From Halopiger djelfimassiliensis (GTDB lineage Archaea; Halobacteriota; Halobacteria; Halobacteriales; Natrialbaceae), in assembly GCF_000455365.1 (NCBI RefSeq), contig NZ_HG315685.1, forward strand, positions 873,600 to 937,599: a DNA stretch of 64,000 nt. The letters run 5' to 3'. Shown in pieces: positions 55,931 to 64,000 of this stretch. The position numbers and the translations under genes were made by a program. A model generated the notes under the pieces. The model searched no databases. It had not been told where the DNA came from and saw only the letters and a list, made by a program, of their open reading frames with translations. Each line of letters starts with the position of its first letter. The first letter of the stretch is position 1.

Positions 55931-57307
55931 CTACGCCGCAGGTTCGAGATCGACGTTTTCGGCTTCTGCCTGGACGAGATACGCCCGATCGTCCTCGTAC
56001 TCGGCGACGATCTCGAGGGCCTCCCGCGTTCCGATCCGGGTGAGCGCCCACGCAGCGCTCGCACGGACGCGGTCTTCCTCGTCGTTCTCGAGGACGTCCG
56101 CGAGCGGGTCGATGGCGCGGGTATCGCCGATCAGCCCGAGCGCGCGAGCAGCCCAGCTTCGAACGTCCGGTTCCTCGGCAACGAGCTGGTTGGCAAGCGG
56201 CTGGACCGCCCGTTCGGCACCGATCTCGCCGAGCGCCCGGAACGACGGTTTCTGGAGAGTCGGGTTGGAGTCGACGTAATCGAGCAAGGTATCGACGACT
56301 TCCTCGGTCTCGACGCCGATCGTTCCGAGAATGCCGATCGCCTGTTCGTCGCGTCGGCCGGCCTTCTGAAGCATCGGGTCGATCGCCTCCTCGGGACCCA
56401 TACGTGCGAGGGCTTCGAGGCAGTGCTCCTCCATGTAATCGGAGTCGAGGCTCTCGTAAGCCAGCAGGATCTGTTCGACGTTACCCCGCTTCTCGTGGAC
56501 CTTGAGCGCGTGCCACTCCGGCGGGAAGTCCTTGACGTGATCGAGGACGTCGTAAAAGCCCTCCCGGCGGAGCTGTTCGCGGACTTCGAGATCGGTCCAC
56601 TCGGTCGCGTCGTCGACGGCCGACTCGAAATCGTCGGTCGCCTCGAGCAATCCGGCGATCGTCTCGGCGTCGTCGTCCGCGTCGAGTTCCGCGGATTCGA
56701 CCGCGGCTGTCGCGTCCTCGAGCGTCGCGCCGATGTCGTCGGGGACGGTCTTCGCTTCCTGCCCGTTCTCGCCGAGTTCGGCCCCGCTGGCGGGCTCGAG
56801 GTCGTCAGGGAGCGACACCGAGGTCCCCAGCAGTTCGTTCAGGTTCGCGAGGAAGTCCGCGGCTGCCTCGATCAGTTCCTCGTCTCCCTCGCGGGTCCAG
56901 CGCGTGCCCGTGATCGTCCCGCTGACGCCGTCGATCTCTCCGATGACGTCCTCGGCATAGGGGCCGCGTTTGTCCTCGAGATCGTCCTCGAGATCGGAGA
57001 GGTCGCTTTCGATCTCGTCGTAGGTCTCCTGCAGTTGTGCTTCGGGAGCCGGCTCGGACTCCTCCTCGTCGTCTTCCTCGTCTTCGTCCGGTGGCTCCGG
57101 GATCTCTATCGCCTCGAGATCCGACCGGAACGCCTCGAGATCCGCTTCGACGACGTCGAGATCGTCTTCGGTCTCCGCGGCGTCGAGGTCGTCCTCGAGC
57201 GTCTCGAGGTCCTCGTTCAACGAGTCGAGACGGTCACGAATGGCGTCGAGATCGGGCGACTCATCGGGATCGTCGCGTTCGTCACCGTTTGCTTCGTCCT
57301 CGCTCAT
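55931..57307 (-). CDS. HEAT-repeat protein
   Basis: This 458-residue very acidic protein has an N-terminal coiled-coil and acidic region (about 1-125), a middle region of unknown fold and C-terminal HEAT/PBS-lyase-type repeats, such as KPSFRALGEIGAERAVQPLANQL and WAARALGLIGDTRAIDPLADVL, over about residues 290-455. HEAT repeats mediate protein-protein contacts. The ATG at 57307 is used rather than one 4 codons upstream. It is not obviously linked to its neighbours. Confidence 0.83.
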   Translation of the reverse strand: MSEDEANGDERDDPDESPDLDAIRDRLDSLNEDLETLEDDLDAAETEDDLDVVEADLEAFRSDLEAIEIPEPPDEDEEDDEEESEPAPEAQLQETYDEIESDLSDLEDDLEDKRGPYAEDVIGEIDGVSGTITGTRWTREGDEELIEAAADFLANLNELLGTSVSLPDDLEPASGAELGENGQEAKTVPDDIGATLEDATAAVESAELDADDDAETIAGLLEATDDFESAVDDATEWTDLEVREQLRREGFYDVLDHVKDFPPEWHALKVHEKRGNVEQILLAYESLDSDYMEEHCLEALARMGPEEAIDPMLQKAGRRDEQAIGILGTIGVETEEVVDTLLDYVDSNPTLQKPSFRALGEIGAERAVQPLANQLVAEEPDVRSWAARALGLIGDTRAIDPLADVLENDEEDRVRASAAWALTRIGTREALEIVAEYEDDRAYLVQAEAENVDLEPAA

Positions 57308-57394
57308 GGTACCACCCACACTGCGTCCGTCGAGGGACGCCGGTGAAGCCGACGCGTGACTCCGTCCATACGCTACGGTCGTGTCAGGATCGCC

Positions 57395-58123
57395 CTAAGC
57401 GTTTCCATGCGCGTCCGTCTCCGCCGGCTGTGGGTCTTCGCGCCAGTAGAACCAGGGACTGAGCGTCATGTAGGCGATGCCGAGCGTCAAAAGGGCGTAC
57501 GGGAACGTGTAGCCGGCGACATCGGGAACGAGAATCGCGAGCGCGTGGATGACGCCCATGATAGCGGCGTCGCGGGCGAGCAGGTCGGGGTACCTGATCG
57601 GGGACACCATCAGGTAACAGAACGCGCCCGTCACCGCGAGTATGAGCCACGGACTCGTCTCGCCGGCCAGGATCGCAGCGCCGAGAACGGTCGCCGCGAG
57701 CGTCGTCTGGACGCCCTCGGTGTAGTCGTCGGCGGTATCGTAGGCCGTGTACAGCCCGAGACGAGTGACTGCCATCGCGACGAACAGTGCACAGACGCCC
57801 ACGACGAGCAGTAATTCGGCGGTGACCGTCTCGAACGTGATTCCGAGACCGCGGCTGACGATGACGAACGCGAGGACGGCCGGGGCGACAGCGAAGGAGG
57901 CGACGTCGGCGAGCGAATCGAGGAAGGGGCCGGCATCGGTGCCGCCGTACCGGCGGGCGAGGATGCCGTCCAGTCCGTCAGCGATCGCTGCCAGGAGGAC
58001 GAGTCGGGCAGCGAGGTGGATGTCGACGAGCGCGGCGACGACAATGGCCACGAACCCCAGGGATGCGTTGGCGATCGTCACCGCGTCGGCGACGCCCAGC
58101 CGCCCGACGAACCGGGGGAGCAT
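57395..58123 (-). CDS. pssA: CDP-alcohol phosphatidyltransferase (archaetidylserine synthase-like)
   Basis: This 242-residue membrane enzyme has about eight membrane helices and the family signature DGLDGILARRYGGTDAGPFL...DSLAD, which matches D-G-x2-A-R-x8-G-x3-D-x3-D. It should transfer a CDP-archaeol moiety to serine or a similar alcohol to make archaeal phospholipids. Haloarchaeal homologues are the archaetidylserine synthases, which also work in the archaeosortase protein-anchoring pathway. The start at 58123 is the only good one. Confidence 0.9.
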   Translation of the reverse strand: MLPRFVGRLGVADAVTIANASLGFVAIVVAALVDIHLAARLVLLAAIADGLDGILARRYGGTDAGPFLDSLADVASFAVAPAVLAFVIVSRGLGITFETVTAELLLVVGVCALFVAMAVTRLGLYTAYDTADDYTEGVQTTLAATVLGAAILAGETSPWLILAVTGAFCYLMVSPIRYPDLLARDAAIMGVIHALAILVPDVAGYTFPYALLTLGIAYMTLSPWFYWREDPQPAETDAHGNA

Positions 58124-58231
58124 ACTCGCGGATTCGGCGGGCAGGTGCCTTACGTGTTTTCGTTTGAGTGTCGGCCGTCCGGCCAGCGTGGAACCGGGGC
58201 GGTTATACCACGACTCTCCTAACGCCTAGGT

Positions 58232-58669
58232 ATGAACCGGCGCGTCTATCTCGCCGCCGTCGGAACTTCCGTGTCGGCGGGGCTGGCGGGGTGTACGTCC
58301 ACACTCGGCGTCTTCGATTCCGAGCCCTGTAACGACGATGCGTGTCACATCGGGATGACCCGCACCGATTTCGTCCCCGAAGAGTACGAGGCGACCGTCG
58401 GCGAGACCGTCGTCTGGAAGAACACAAGCGAGGCCATCCACACCGTCACGGCGCTCGAGACGGGTATCCCCGACGAAGCGGAGTACTTCGCCACCGGCGG
58501 GTACGGGGACGAAAAAACCGCCCGCGAGGGCTGGCACGAGGACCACGGTGGCGGGCTCGAGACTCGAGAGACGTTCGAGTACACGTTCGAGGTGCCCGGC
58601 ACCTACGACTACATCTGCATTCCTCACGTCGGTGCCGACATGGTCGGACGCGTCGTTGTCTCTGAGTGA
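58232..58669 (+). CDS. Halocyanin-like blue-copper lipoprotein
   Basis: This 145-residue protein has a signal ending in the lipobox LAGC (Cys21) and a plastocyanin-like cupredoxin domain. Copper ligands are visible: His in EAIHTVTALE, and Cys, His and probably Met in YICIPHVGADMVGRVVV. It carries electrons at the membrane's outer face. Its C-terminal part is clearly related to the cupredoxin domain at 61692-63203, including a GIP(D/A) insertion after the first His. Confidence 0.9.
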   Translation: MNRRVYLAAVGTSVSAGLAGCTSTLGVFDSEPCNDDACHIGMTRTDFVPEEYEATVGETVVWKNTSEAIHTVTALETGIPDEAEYFATGGYGDEKTAREGWHEDHGGGLETRETFEYTFEVPGTYDYICIPHVGADMVGRVVVSE

Positions 58670-58879
58670 AGGAACGGTTCTCTCCGGCGATCCGATTCGG
58701 TGAGTCATGCCGATACCGGTTGGGTGACGGCCGCATCGGCCACCATAAACTCCATAGTGATATATGAAAATCGGGCGGTGGAGCGTCCGACTATCCGAAC
58801 AGCGTTTCCCCGGCCGACTGGAGCAGTAAACGGCCGACCAGTCTGGCAGGACCGCGTTTCGGCGCGTTTCGAAACACTT

Positions 58880-59420
58880 CGATCCGAGGGACAGTGCGCG
58901 ACCGAGGCGTTCGCCGCCGCGACACGCCGAACGTCGTCGGCGTCGGCCACTCGGAAGTGGGCGGCGATCAGTCTGTCGTCGAGCAACCCGACGTCGGCGA
59001 GGAGATCGAGCGAATCCACGGCACCGTTGGCACGAGCCATCGTGTTGCTCGCCTCGAACTCGAGGAGATGGGTATGCACGAGGAGATCGGGGTTTGCCGC
59101 GGCAAACTCGGCGGCTCGTTCCCACAGATCGGCCGTACACGTCCAATCGTCGTGTGGACAGACCGCCGCCCGGATGCGCCCGTCGTAGGTATCGTGGTAG
59201 TCGCGAGCGAAGGCTCGGGCGCGGGCGAACTGGTCGGCGACCGGGATATCCCAGAACAGATCGGACAGGGGAGAGCCGAAAAACGCACGGAGGCCGGCCT
59301 CGCCGAAAACGTCAGCACCACGGCGCGGTCGCATGTCCATCGAGTTGACCGTGGTGGCGCCTCCGGCGAGGAAGTTCAACGCGGCGAGTTCGTACCCCGC
59401 TTCGAGGAGGTTCACGACAG
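58880..59420 (-). pseudogene. Amidohydrolase (TRZ/ATZ-type) fragment
   Basis: A leftward frame contains the middle of a cyclic amidohydrolase: [72 protein letters not shown] and SVAHCPS. The N-terminal HxH metal site and the C-terminal Asp motif are missing; after HCPS the frame continues with unrelated sequence to about 58705. Both ends are therefore lost, and it cannot make an active deaminase. The left part of the thi4 promoter overlaps its 5' end. Confidence 0.75.
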
Positions 59421-59453
59421 GCTTTTCACTACCGGATGTTACCACCTAGTTGT
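59421..59453 (+). promoter_or_regulatory. thi4 promoter with element shared with the gene at 63275
   Basis: TTTTCAC at about 59423-59429 lies about 27 bases upstream of the thi4 ATG and can serve as the TATA element. TACCACCTAGT at 59440-59450, then TGTATG, is nearly identical to the sequence upstream of 63275. The shared block is about 33 bases long. Confidence 0.55.
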
Positions 59454-60383
59454 ATGACCGAATTCGACCAGTTCAGTCAGGTCGGCGAAGCCGACGTAAC
59501 GCGTGCGATCGGACAGGAGTGGACCGAGGAGTTCATGGACTTCTCGGACTCGGACGTCATCATCGTCGGCGGTGGGCCGTCCGGGCTGACGGCCGCGAAG
59601 GAGCTCTCCGAGCGCGGCGTCAAGACGATGGTCGTCGAGAAGAACAACTACCTCGGCGGCGGGTTCTGGCTCGGCGGCTTCCTGATGAACAAGGTTACGG
59701 TCCGTGACCCCGCCCAGAAGGTCCTCGACGAACTCGAGGTGTCCTACAAGGAGTCCGAGGACAGCGAGGACCTCTACGTTGCCAACGGACCGGAGGCCTG
59801 TTCCGGGCTGATCAAGGCCGCCTGTGACGCCGGCGCGAAGATGCAGAACATGACCGAGTTCACGGACATCGTCATCCGCGAGGATCACAAAGTCTCGGGG
59901 ATCGTGATGAACTGGACGCCGGTCCACGCGCTGCCCCGCGAGATCACCTGCGTCGATCCGATCGCGGTCGAGGCAGATCTAGTCATCGACGCGACCGGCC
60001 ACGACGCGATGGCCGTCAAGAAACTCGACGAGCGGGGCGTCCTCGACGCGCCCGGCATCGGCGACGCGGAGGCCAACGCCACTGGCATGGACCAGACCGG
60101 CGACGACTCTTACGGCGCACCCGGCCACGACTCGCCCGGCCACGACTCCATGTGGGTCGGCAAGAGCGAGGACGCCGTCGTCGAGCACACCGGCCTCGTC
60201 CACGACGGCCTGATCGCGACCGGCATGGCGACCGCGACGACCTACGGTCTCCCGCGGATGGGGCCGACCTTCGGTGCCATGCTTGTCTCGGGCAAACGCG
60301 CCGCCCAGGAAGCGCTCGACGAACTCGGCGTCGACGCCGACCCCGTCGAGTTGACCTCGCGGGCCGCACCGGCCGACGACTGA
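59454..60383 (+). CDS. thi4: Thiamine thiazole synthase Thi4
   Basis: This 309-residue enzyme makes the thiazole part of thiamine from NAD and glycine. It has the dinucleotide-binding motif [17 protein letters not shown] (residues 35-51). Cys166 in PREITCVDP occupies the position of the catalytic suicide cysteine of yeast Thi4 (Cys205) and the haloarchaeal enzyme, rather than the His of sulfide-using methanogen forms. A glycine-rich [10 protein letters not shown] segment precedes the C-terminal [12 protein letters not shown]. It is probably controlled by a thiamine-responsive regulator, but the site is not identified here. Confidence 0.95.
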   Translation: MTEFDQFSQVGEADVTRAIGQEWTEEFMDFSDSDVIIVGGGPSGLTAAKELSERGVKTMVVEKNNYLGGGFWLGGFLMNKVTVRDPAQKVLDELEVSYKESEDSEDLYVANGPEACSGLIKAACDAGAKMQNMTEFTDIVIREDHKVSGIVMNWTPVHALPREITCVDPIAVEADLVIDATGHDAMAVKKLDERGVLDAPGIGDAEANATGMDQTGDDSYGAPGHDSPGHDSMWVGKSEDAVVEHTGLVHDGLIATGMATATTYGLPRMGPTFGAMLVSGKRAAQEALDELGVDADPVELTSRAAPADD

Positions 60384-60605
60384 TCGACGCCAGCGGTTTC
60401 TGGGTCGCGGTGGGTTTCGCGACCGGTCGACGGTCCGGTCTCCGCGACCGACTGCCGTTCGAGAACGGTGCAGTCGCGGCTTTACCGTCGCCAAATTCGA
60501 TCGGTAGTGACATTTCGATACAGTTCGAACGACCGACGTAATGACGACACGACGAGCGACCCGGGGCCTGACCCGCCGGCTCTCCGGGCAGGGGGTGGAC
60601 GGAGA

Positions 60606-61628
60606 ATGATGCCCGACGTGATCGCGGTCGACCGGATGCTCCCGTCGACGGGAGCGATCGGACACGCACTCGAGTCCTACGCCGCGGAGGCAGTCGGTCC
60701 GGATGCCGACCTCACCAGACTCCACCGCGTGTACTATCCGGTGTTCCGGGTAGAGTACCGGTACGAACAGGATAGCCGGATCCCGTGGGGAAACGACACG
60801 AGTCACGCCGTGACGTTGCTCGACGGCCTCTGGGCCGACAACCACGCCGCCCTCCAGCAGTACCGGTCGGGAACCGATGCGGTCGAATCGATATCGCTCG
60901 AGCCCTACGACTTCGGTCGAGACGGGCCGGGACTGGGGCGGACGGTGCTACTCGACTTTCAGGTTCCGACCCAGCGAGCGAGACGGCTGCTGCCGGAACG
61001 ACTCGCGGACGTCACCGAATCGCGACGCATCGACGACCCGGACTCGATTACGTCCTCGTTCGTCGAGGAACTGACCGAGACGTTCGGACTGCCGCCGGCG
61101 TTCGAACCGGAAGGGTTCGACGGCGTCGTCAACGTCTCCCGGCTCTATCTTCCCTTCTGGGTCTGTGAGGTAACCCGGTCCGACGAGCGCGATCTCATCG
61201 GTGCCGTCCGAGACATCGCGGACGTCGGTGACGGCGACTCGGGCCACGAGTGGCTGTCCGCGTTCTTCCGCGAGGACAGGAGCCGACTCGCGCGGTACGC
61301 ACACGCGTCGATTCGTCGCTCCGGAGCCGACGCCGGTGGGACCGACTCGAGCGAGCGACGCGGCTCGACTACGCACGAGGGCGACGCGGGGAGCGATCCG
61401 GAGACGCCACCCGAGCGCTCGACGGAGGGCGAAAATACCGAACGCGAACCGACCGACGCCGACCAGCCCCTCGACGCGACCGGCACGGGAGCGGAGCGGA
61501 CCGGGCCGGTTCAGCCCGAAGACGTCGACCTCGATGCCGGGTCGCTCGTGGAACCGAGTCCGAACCGGTGTTTCGCCGATGTCGGTGGCATGGAGAGGAT
61601 TTATTTTCACTATTCTACAATCGTATAA
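60606..61628 (+). pseudogene. N-terminal half of an AAA ATPase, cut off at the start of its ATPase domain
   Basis: The 340-residue frame is an ordinary protein up to NRCFADVGGMER, which is how an AAA (Cdc48/PAN-like) domain starts. It then changes to IYFHYSTIV and stops in AT-rich sequence. No Walker A, Walker B or later AAA part follows. The N-terminal region (AVDRMLPSTGAIGHALESY...) is typical of haloarchaeal AAA proteins of about 600-700 residues. The simplest reading is a 3' deletion. A 22-codon frame from 60541 overlaps the start. Whether the stub has a function is unknown. Confidence 0.75.
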
Positions 61629-61672
61629 ACGAATGTCCAAATAAGTGGAGGAACCGAAACGACTATCAATGA

Positions 61673-61688
61673 TTTAGGCAGACCTAAA
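61673..61688 (+). promoter_or_regulatory. DtxR/MntR-type palindromic operator
   Basis: TTTAGG-CAGA-CCTAAA is a perfect 6+4+6 dyad, ending three bases before the ATG of the DUF5059 gene. Its arms match the TTTAGG/CCTAAA half-sites of DtxR/MntR/SirR operators. Binding here would block the start of a leaderless transcript. A DtxR-family regulator is encoded at 53532. Confidence 0.65.
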
Positions 61689-61691
61689 ACC

Positions 61692-63203
61692 ATGCCAACG
61701 AGACGGACCGTACTGGCAGCGAGCGTCGTCGCGGCGACGACCGGTGTTGCGGGGTGTACCGATGGAACGGACGACGACTCGGACGAGGAAGCGGATGCCG
61801 ACGGGGAATCGAACGGCGACGGGGGATCGAACGTCGAGAGCCCAGCGATCGGCGTTGCGGCCGAGTGGAACGCGATACGGGCGCGCACCGCCGACGCGCT
61901 CGCACTCGGAGTCGCCGGTGAGTTCTCGACCGGCGGGGCGGTCGTCAGCGATACGCTGGCCCGGTTCGAGGGGGCAACTGCCGAGTGGGGTGCTCACGAA
62001 CAACTCGAGGAGACCGACCACGAGAGCTACGAGGAGTTCGAGGAGGCGCTCGAGGAACTCAAGCAGGAGGGTCTCGACGAATCCGACCTCGAGCGGATAC
62101 GGACGGAAGTCGGCCTCGCGGACGAACAGCTACAGTCGGTACAGCACGACCGACTGGGAGCGGAGAACGCGCTCGCGTTGGATATGGGCCAGTTCGCGGC
62201 GCGAATCAACGACGTCGCGACGCTTGCGGCCGCCGGGCAGTTCGCCGCGGCCGAAACCGTCGCCGAGGGGATCGACGAAGCGTGGGAGGACTCGAACGCA
62301 CACGACGCCGTCAGCGACGCCGATTCGGACCTGTACTCGACGTTCGAAGGTGCGGTAATCGGGCTGGCGTCGGCAGCGGCCGACGAGGACGCCGAGGCGG
62401 TACGGGACGAAGCCGAGACCGCGATTCCGGCCGCGATCGACGCCGCGTACGTCCTCGCGGAAGACGAGGCGGTCGCCGACGCGGCCGGAATCGCAACCAT
62501 GCAGGCCCGCGGCTGGGACGCCGCCGTGTTGACGACCTTCGATGTCGCGCCGGAAACGGCCGCGGATATCGCGCGAGGGGCCTACCAGTGGTTCGAAAGC
62601 GCCCGCGTCCACGAGTCGCTCGAGAGCGCCGATCACGCCACCTACGAGGCATTCGAGGACGAACTCGAGGCGTACATCGAGACGCTCGAGACCGAAGCGA
62701 CCGTCGACGAGGCGGCGGCCGACTTCGCGGCGGCCGCGCTCCGAGCACAGTTCGCCGTCGCCGGCGCGCTCGAGGACGCACCCGGCGAGGGCGACGGCGA
62801 CCACGGCCACGAGCACGGCGACGAGCACGCGGACCTCGAAGGCGGCCCGAACGTCGTTGAAGGCGTCCCCGACGACGTCGACCACGTCGTGAAGATGCAC
62901 GCGACGTCGTTCGAGCCCGAGAACCTGACCGTCGCGTCCGGCGACACGGTCGCGTTCGAACACGTCGGCGGTGAACCTCACACCGTCACCGCTTACGAGG
63001 ACGGAATCCCCGCCGACGCGGCCTACTGGGCGTCAGGTGATTTCGAAAGCGAACAGCGCGCCCGCGAGGGCTGGGAGAACGGCGTCGGCGCGGTCCGATC
63101 CGGCCAGTCGTACGTCCGCACGTTCGAGACGACCGGCGAACACGAATACGTCTGTCTGCCACACGAGACGGTCGAGATGACCGGAACGATCGTCGTCGAG
63201 TAA
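61692..63203 (+). CDS. DUF5059 lipoprotein with C-terminal cupredoxin domain
   Basis: This 503-residue protein has a signal ending in the lipobox VAGC (Cys22), an acidic linker, a DUF5059 helical domain (about 50-365) with repeated YxxFE-type segments, a His-rich stretch (GDHGHEHGDEHADLE) and a halocyanin-like cupredoxin domain (about 395-503). Copper ligands are His in GEPHTVTAYE and Cys, His and Met in YVCLPHETVEMTG. The His-rich stretch could bind metals. It may act in iron or copper uptake or electron transfer. A metal-type operator lies at its start. Confidence 0.9.
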   Translation: MPTRRTVLAASVVAATTGVAGCTDGTDDDSDEEADADGESNGDGGSNVESPAIGVAAEWNAIRARTADALALGVAGEFSTGGAVVSDTLARFEGATAEWGAHEQLEETDHESYEEFEEALEELKQEGLDESDLERIRTEVGLADEQLQSVQHDRLGAENALALDMGQFAARINDVATLAAAGQFAAAETVAEGIDEAWEDSNAHDAVSDADSDLYSTFEGAVIGLASAAADEDAEAVRDEAETAIPAAIDAAYVLAEDEAVADAAGIATMQARGWDAAVLTTFDVAPETAADIARGAYQWFESARVHESLESADHATYEAFEDELEAYIETLETEATVDEAAADFAAAALRAQFAVAGALEDAPGEGDGDHGHEHGDEHADLEGGPNVVEGVPDDVDHVVKMHATSFEPENLTVASGDTVAFEHVGGEPHTVTAYEDGIPADAAYWASGDFESEQRAREGWENGVGAVRSGQSYVRTFETTGEHEYVCLPHETVEMTGTIVVE

Positions 63204-63244
63204 CCCGCCCGAGTCCCGTCCCGCTTCGTCGATCGACCGCAAGC

Positions 63245-63274
63245 GTTTCACCCGATGGTACCACCTAGTCGTAC
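63245..63274 (+). promoter_or_regulatory. Promoter with the thi4-like element
   Basis: GTTTCAC at 63245-63251 lies about 27 bases upstream of the ATG, and TACCACCTAGT at 63259-63269 is followed by GTA and the start. The block is nearly identical to the one before thi4 (59421-59453). The two genes may share a regulator. Confidence 0.55.
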
Positions 63275-64000
63275 ATGGTCGATCGAGTCATCTGCTACCG
63301 CCCGCCCTCGACGATCGCCGCCACCGAGACCGATTCGGGTTCGGGGACGAACGACGGCGTCGTCGACGTCGACGCCATCGCCGACTGGCTCGCGGCGCGG
63401 ATCGACGCGTCGGTGTCGGTTCGCGACCGGTTTCTCGAGGAGCACCGGACCGACGATCTCGCCGAACGGTTCGCCGAAGCGCGCGTAACGTCGCCGTACG
63501 AGCGCGATACTGGAAACACCATGCTGGGGACGATCCGCTACGAGGAACGCGCACTCGAGAATCCCGACCGCGAGGGCGGCGTGCTCTACGACGGCGGCCA
63601 GATCCAGCGGACGCTCAACAGCGCCCTCCCGGCCGACGAGCGCGGGCTCGAGACGCTACACGTGGCCGTTCTCGACCGGGCGATCGGAACGTGGGGCGCG
63701 CACGACGGACGCTGGCACAAGCGGGTGAACGTCCTCGGACAACCCGCGTTGATATCGGTTCCGGGACTCTACGAGGCACCCGCAAAGCCCGAGGTGTACT
63801 ACAAGGAAAAGCAGCGCCACGCACTCCTCTCCGGCGACGCGCCGCCGCGGGAGGTCCTCGAGAACCAGGTCGACGGGGAGTTTCTGGTCGAGAACGACCC
63901 CCGGACGACCGACGCGCTGAAGGGCTATGTCCTGCAGGCGTACCACTACCTCCAGCGAGGCGAGGCGTTTTGCGATCGGGAGGGGTGTCGCCTCTACAAC
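63275..64000 (+). CDS. DUF6775-like putative metallopeptidase (C-terminus off window)
   Basis: The visible 242 residues resemble a family of haloarchaeal putative metallopeptidases (DUF6775-like). Recognisable parts are the start MVDRVICYRPPSTI, DAIADWLAARIDASVSVRDRF, RAIGTWGAHDGRWHKRVN and EAPAKPEVYYKEK, then DPRTTDALKGYVLQAYHYL and CDREGCRLYN. The catalytic metal site would be near or beyond the end of the window. It shares an upstream element with thi4. Function unconfirmed. Confidence 0.7.
   Translation, partial: MVDRVICYRPPSTIAATETDSGSGTNDGVVDVDAIADWLAARIDASVSVRDRFLEEHRTDDLAERFAEARVTSPYERDTGNTMLGTIRYEERALENPDREGGVLYDGGQIQRTLNSALPADERGLETLHVAVLDRAIGTWGAHDGRWHKRVNVLGQPALISVPGLYEAPAKPEVYYKEKQRHALLSGDAPPREVLENQVDGEFLVENDPRTTDALKGYVLQAYHYLQRGEAFCDREGCRLYN

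Noticed and set aside
1-64000. CRISPR arrays, rRNA, tRNA genes and replication origins
   Set aside because: No regular repeats, no rRNA or tRNA folds and no Cdc6/Orc1-type origin repeats were recognised by eye.

Overview
The window is a piece of a haloarchaeal (class Halobacteria) chromosome. GC content is high, the predicted proteins are very acidic, and the genes are archaeal: proteasome-activating nucleotidase, Mre11/Rad50, family B DNA polymerase, Rpo12 (RpoP), KEOPS Pcc1, prefoldin beta, eL43 (L37Ae), archaetidylserine synthase, halocyanins, and twin-arginine or lipobox signal peptides. Many genes have start codons about 25-30 bases below a TATA-like element, as in leaderless haloarchaeal transcripts. 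A Natrialbaceae-type organism is plausible but is not proven by anything I can see.

Layout: 1-4152 is most of a large secreted subtilisin with a dockerin. 4.5-9.2 kb holds an HD-domain protein, a membrane protein, an M48 protease and a LysE-type exporter. 9.0-10.2 kb is an unusual patch: three small zinc-finger proteins, a gene scrap and a putative structured RNA with its own promoter. 10.5-15.2 kb has a methyltransferase, a thioredoxin-like protein and topoisomerase I. 15.3-20.7 kb has an alpha/beta hydrolase and a large exported GH97 glycosidase. 20.9-24.4 kb has MATE and polysaccharide flippases and a lipoprotein. 24.5-28.8 kb is the conserved translation and transcription cluster (L37Ae-RpoP-Pcc1, prefoldin beta-DUF3194), split by a DUF2243 gene and a P19/Tp34-like gene. 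28.9-31.6 kb is a lactate-utilisation (Lut) locus whose lutC is broken. 31.9-38.1 kb holds HflX, a truncated repeat protein, GMP synthase subunit A, PAN and regulators. 38.3-42.3 kb is mre11-rad50. 43.8-46.5 kb is DNA polymerase B, followed by a decayed gene. 47.4-51.0 kb is sufCBD, with an IS200/IS605-like remnant at its end. 51.7-58.7 kb has a ferritin-like/DtxR-family operon, an anchored phospholipase-D-fold protein, a HEAT-repeat protein, archaetidylserine synthase and a halocyanin. 58.9-64.0 kb has an amidohydrolase fragment, Thi4, a truncated AAA ATPase, a DUF5059-cupredoxin protein and the start of a DUF6775 protein.

Two themes recur. One is metal and Fe-S homeostasis: Suf assembly, a DtxR/SirR-type regulator coupled to a ferritin-like protein, two cupredoxin lipoproteins, a P19/Tp34-like lipoprotein, and a DtxR/MntR-style palindrome at the start of the DUF5059 gene. 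The other is gene decay by partial deletion (lutC, the AAA ATPase, the amidohydrolase, a Tat-exported protein, a repeat protein). The most interesting leads are the putative RNA at 9.34-9.45 kb, the promoter element shared by thi4 and the DUF6775 gene, the GH97 enzyme with an inserted carbohydrate-binding domain, and the cysteine-free L37Ae.
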